NCBI GenBank assembly: GCA_023150195.1
Contig: JAKLLI010000131.1
Location: forward strand, 1-8,402
Reading direction: 5' to 3'
Source of the DNA: Azonexus sp.
Lineage (GTDB): Bacteria; Pseudomonadota; Gammaproteobacteria; Burkholderiales; Rhodocyclaceae
Length of the DNA: 8,402 nucleotides
Shown: positions 6,829 through 8,402 of the stretch, piece after piece
Layout: the number at the start of each line of letters is the position of its first letter
Numbering within the stretch: position 1 is the stretch's first letter
The notes under the pieces: model-generated
What the model saw: only the letters and a program-made list of their open reading frames with translations
Told to the model about the DNA's origin: nothing
Databases searched by the model: none
Made by a program: the position numbers and the translations under genes

Positions 6829-7515
6829 TCACCTCCCGCTCACTTTTTCCGCCTCAGACGGTCGCAAAGGATCGCGCAACAAGAAAAAATTCCGCGGCGC
6901 GACGTATTGCAACAATTCCTTGCCTTCACCATCAATGATGATATCCAGACCTCGTTCGGGATAGAGCAGATGGACACGCTTATCCGAGACGGCCAGCCGT
7001 TCGCCAGGCGAACCAAAGCGGTGAATCACCGTTGGTTCGTCGAGGTTAACCGTTGGAATAAGACTGATCGCACGCATAGGCAATTGTTCCACCAGCGCCA
7101 GATCATCGGGGTGTAGCGTGATCTTGCGCGTTGTGCTCTCCATATACGAAGCCCTGACCGCACGCTCGCGCATTGCGGCAACCTCGGTTGCATCGATTTC
7201 CATCGTGACGATCACACGAGCCAGCACAAAGCCTAGCGGCACTTGATTAAAGTAGGCTTCAAGGGCTCCGGTTTCATCCGGGTTGGCAATAATTGCCACC
7301 TGGACATCGCTACCAAATACCTTTTTCGCCTCGGCCAAGGTACTACGACCCAGCTCAAGGCCAAAAACACGACTCCCCCCCTGCCCATCGACAGCGATCT
7401 GCCACGGCAGGTTGGCATTTGGATCGACCCCCTCCTGCTTACCTGCTCCGGGAATCAAGAAAGGAACAATCAGGGCAGCGGCGACCAAGACAATGGCGTA
7501 GAGCGTAAATTTCAT
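6829..7515 (-). CDS. Uncharacterised protein with N-terminal membrane/signal segment
   Basis: I do not recognise this gene. From the ATG at 7515 it encodes 228 aa. Residues 2-22 are strongly hydrophobic (MKFTLYAIVLVAAALIVPFLIP), so the protein is probably exported or anchored in the inner membrane with its body in the periplasm. There is no lipobox and no later membrane segment. The body has two loosely similar stretches: FGLELGRSTLAEAKKVFG (51-68), and NLDEPTVIHRFGSP (157-170) followed by YPERGLDIIIDGEGKE (186-200). The pattern of a polar turn, a helix and FG, followed by a strand-rich part, recalls small SmpA/BamE-like domains, but that is only an impression. The start is uncertain: no ribosome binding site precedes the ATG, and a GTG at 7569 in the same frame would add 18 residues. 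Codon use resembles its neighbours. It is separated from dctM by a terminator and from ndk by a promoter, so it is probably its own transcription unit. Confidence 0.75.
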   Translation of the reverse strand: MKFTLYAIVLVAAALIVPFLIPGAGKQEGVDPNANLPWQIAVDGQGGSRVFGLELGRSTLAEAKKVFGSDVQVAIIANPDETGALEAYFNQVPLGFVLARVIVTMEIDATEVAAMRERAVRASYMESTTRKITLHPDDLALVEQLPMRAISLIPTVNLDEPTVIHRFGSPGERLAVSDKRVHLLYPERGLDIIIDGEGKELLQYVAPRNFFLLRDPLRPSEAEKVSGR

Positions 7516-7640
7516 GGGGTGCAAATAAAAATCAAGCAGAGCGTCGCATTGTGCCACCGTTACCTTCACGCATCGCGTTTTACGACTTTGTGTGATTTTT
7601 CTGGGTTGACCGTAGCACAGCCAGCATGGGGGCTCACCAA

Positions 7641-7666
7641 TAAAAATCCCGGCCGTAGCCGGGATT
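7641..7666 (-). terminator. Intrinsic terminator after dctM
   Basis: On the minus strand AATCCCGGC pairs perfectly with GCCGGGATT (9 bp) around the four-base loop TACG, followed directly by a T run (TTTTTATT counting the end of the stem). The loop with its closing pair, C(UACG)G, belongs to the extra-stable UNCG tetraloop class. It starts 19 bases after the dctM stop and should separate the TRAP operon from the downstream gene. Confidence 0.93.
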
Positions 7667-7685
7667 CAGATAATTCACAATGTGC

Positions 7686-8402
7686 TTACAGCATACCCAG
7701 ATAGCGCGGGAACCACAGCGATAGATCGGGCCAGTAGGTCACCACCATCAGGAAGCCGAGCATCGACAACAACCATGGCCAGACAGCGACCGTCAGTTCG
7801 GTGATACCCATTTTGGTGATACCGGAAGCTACGTACAGATTCAGGCCCACCGGCGGGTGGCACATACCGACTTCCATATTCACCACCATGATGATGCCGA
7901 AATGCACCGGGTGGATGCCCAGCGCCGTGGCGACCGGGAAGAGGATGGGCGCGAAGATCAGCACGATCGACGACGGCTCCATGAAGTTGCCAGCCAGCAG
8001 CAGCAAAATGTTGCACATCAACAGGAAGCTGATAACACCGAGGCCATTACCCATCATCCAGTCAGCCAGCGCCTGCGGGATGTTCTCGTTGGTCATGATG
8101 AAAGAGAACAGCACGGCGTTGGTGATGATGTAGAGCAACATCGCCGACATATTGGCCGAGTTGAGCAGCACCTTCGGCACATCCTTCAGCCCCATGTCCT
8201 TATAGATGAACACGGCGACGATGAAGGCATAGACGGCGGACATCGCAGCAGCTTCAGTCGGCGTGAAGATACCGGTATAGATACCACCCATCACGACGAC
8301 GATCAGCAACAACCCCCAGACCGACTTGCGGAAGCTCTGCCAACGCTCGCCCCACGACGCTTTGGGCTGACGCGGGTAGTTGAACTTGCGTGCGCGGTAC
8401 CA
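7686..8402 (-). CDS. dctM: TRAP transporter large permease subunit, DctM type (C-terminal part, cut by window edge)
   Basis: The frame is open from the right edge of the window to the TAA at 7686 and gives the last 238 residues. DctM is the large membrane subunit of tripartite ATP-independent periplasmic (TRAP) transporters, which take up dicarboxylates and other organic acids with a binding protein (DctP) and a small permease (DctQ), driven by an ion gradient. Several hydrophobic segments are visible, including about residues 29-46, 52-67, 85-104, 121-138 and 207-223 of the visible part. Family motifs are GIYTGIFTPTEAAAMSAVYAF (near 8280-8220) and NMEVGMCHPPVGLNLYVASG (near 7880-7820). The substrate cannot be told from this subunit. 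The gene continues upstream out of the window, where dctQ and dctP would be expected. A strong terminator follows the stop. Confidence 0.93.
   Translation of the reverse strand, partial: WYRARKFNYPRQPKASWGERWQSFRKSVWGLLLIVVVMGGIYTGIFTPTEAAAMSAVYAFIVAVFIYKDMGLKDVPKVLLNSANMSAMLLYIITNAVLFSFIMTNENIPQALADWMMGNGLGVISFLLMCNILLLLAGNFMEPSSIVLIFAPILFPVATALGIHPVHFGIIMVVNMEVGMCHPPVGLNLYVASGITKMGITELTVAVWPWLLSMLGFLMVVTYWPDLSLWFPRYLGML

Larger units (their letters stand above)
6786..6829 (-). terminator. Terminator-like inverted repeat after the uncharacterised gene
   Basis: On the minus strand AAACGGGCG (6829-6821) pairs perfectly with CGCCCGTTT (6796-6788), followed by two more T before a C. The first arm begins at the last base of the gene's stop codon. 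The 24-base loop is longer than usual for an intrinsic terminator and the T run is short, so it may terminate only weakly. The loop contains the proposed ndk -10 element and most of a 12-bp palindrome. Confidence 0.55.

Noticed and set aside
7570..7640. Promoter for the unrecognised gene between the dctM terminator and its start
   Set aside because: One must exist if the gene is a separate unit, but no pair of -35 and -10 boxes with acceptable spacing could be picked out by eye.
7243..7704. Plus-strand open frame running across the unrecognised gene and the dctM terminator
   Set aside because: It crosses a clear minus-strand terminator, and its translation looks like low-complexity antisense sequence. 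The minus-strand frame has a sensible signal segment instead.
1..8402. Defence system, mobile element, CRISPR array or other undescribed multi-gene system
   Set aside because: All genes but one belong to well-known housekeeping or transport families in a conserved order. No direct-repeat arrays, transposase, integrase or attachment sites were seen.

Overview
The window is a slice of a betaproteobacterial chromosome, most likely from a Rhodocyclales-type organism. I infer this from the gene order ndk-rlmN-pilF/pilW-rodZ-ispG-hisS-yfgM-bamB, the protein sequences, and the moderately high GC with GC-biased third positions. All ten genes lie on the minus strand, so transcription runs from high to low coordinates. 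No frameshift, mobile element, CRISPR array, tRNA or rRNA was seen.

From right to left: (1) 8402-7686 is the 3' part of a TRAP transporter large permease gene (DctM type), cut by the window edge and closed by a strong intrinsic terminator at 7641-7666. (2) 7515-6829 encodes an unrecognised, membrane-anchored or exported 228-aa protein. (3) 6828-6756 is a short control region. It has an extended -10 promoter for ndk, set inside the loop of a terminator-like inverted repeat, plus a 12-bp palindrome. (4) 6755-6327 is ndk. It is followed by a 106-base spacer with nested inverted repeats that end right at the rlmN ribosome binding site. (5) 6214-1 is a very compact run: rlmN, pilF/pilW, rodZ, ispG, hisS, yfgM and the start of bamB. 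Junctions there are either 4-base stop/start overlaps (rlmN/pilW, pilW/rodZ, ispG/hisS, yfgM/bamB) or gaps of 2-3 bases (rodZ/ispG, hisS/yfgM).

The compact run looks like one operon with tight translational coupling. It mixes nucleotide supply (ndk), rRNA/tRNA methylation (rlmN), type IV pilus secretin assembly (pilW), cell shape (rodZ), isoprenoid synthesis (ispG), tRNA charging (hisS) and envelope protein biogenesis (yfgM at the Sec translocon, bamB at the BAM complex). This is a well-known conserved housekeeping cluster, not a new system.

The points worth a second look are local: the structured ndk-rlmN spacer, the promoter nested in a terminator-like repeat before ndk, a PilW whose leader looks like a signal peptidase I type instead of the usual lipoprotein type, and the unrecognised protein next to ndk.
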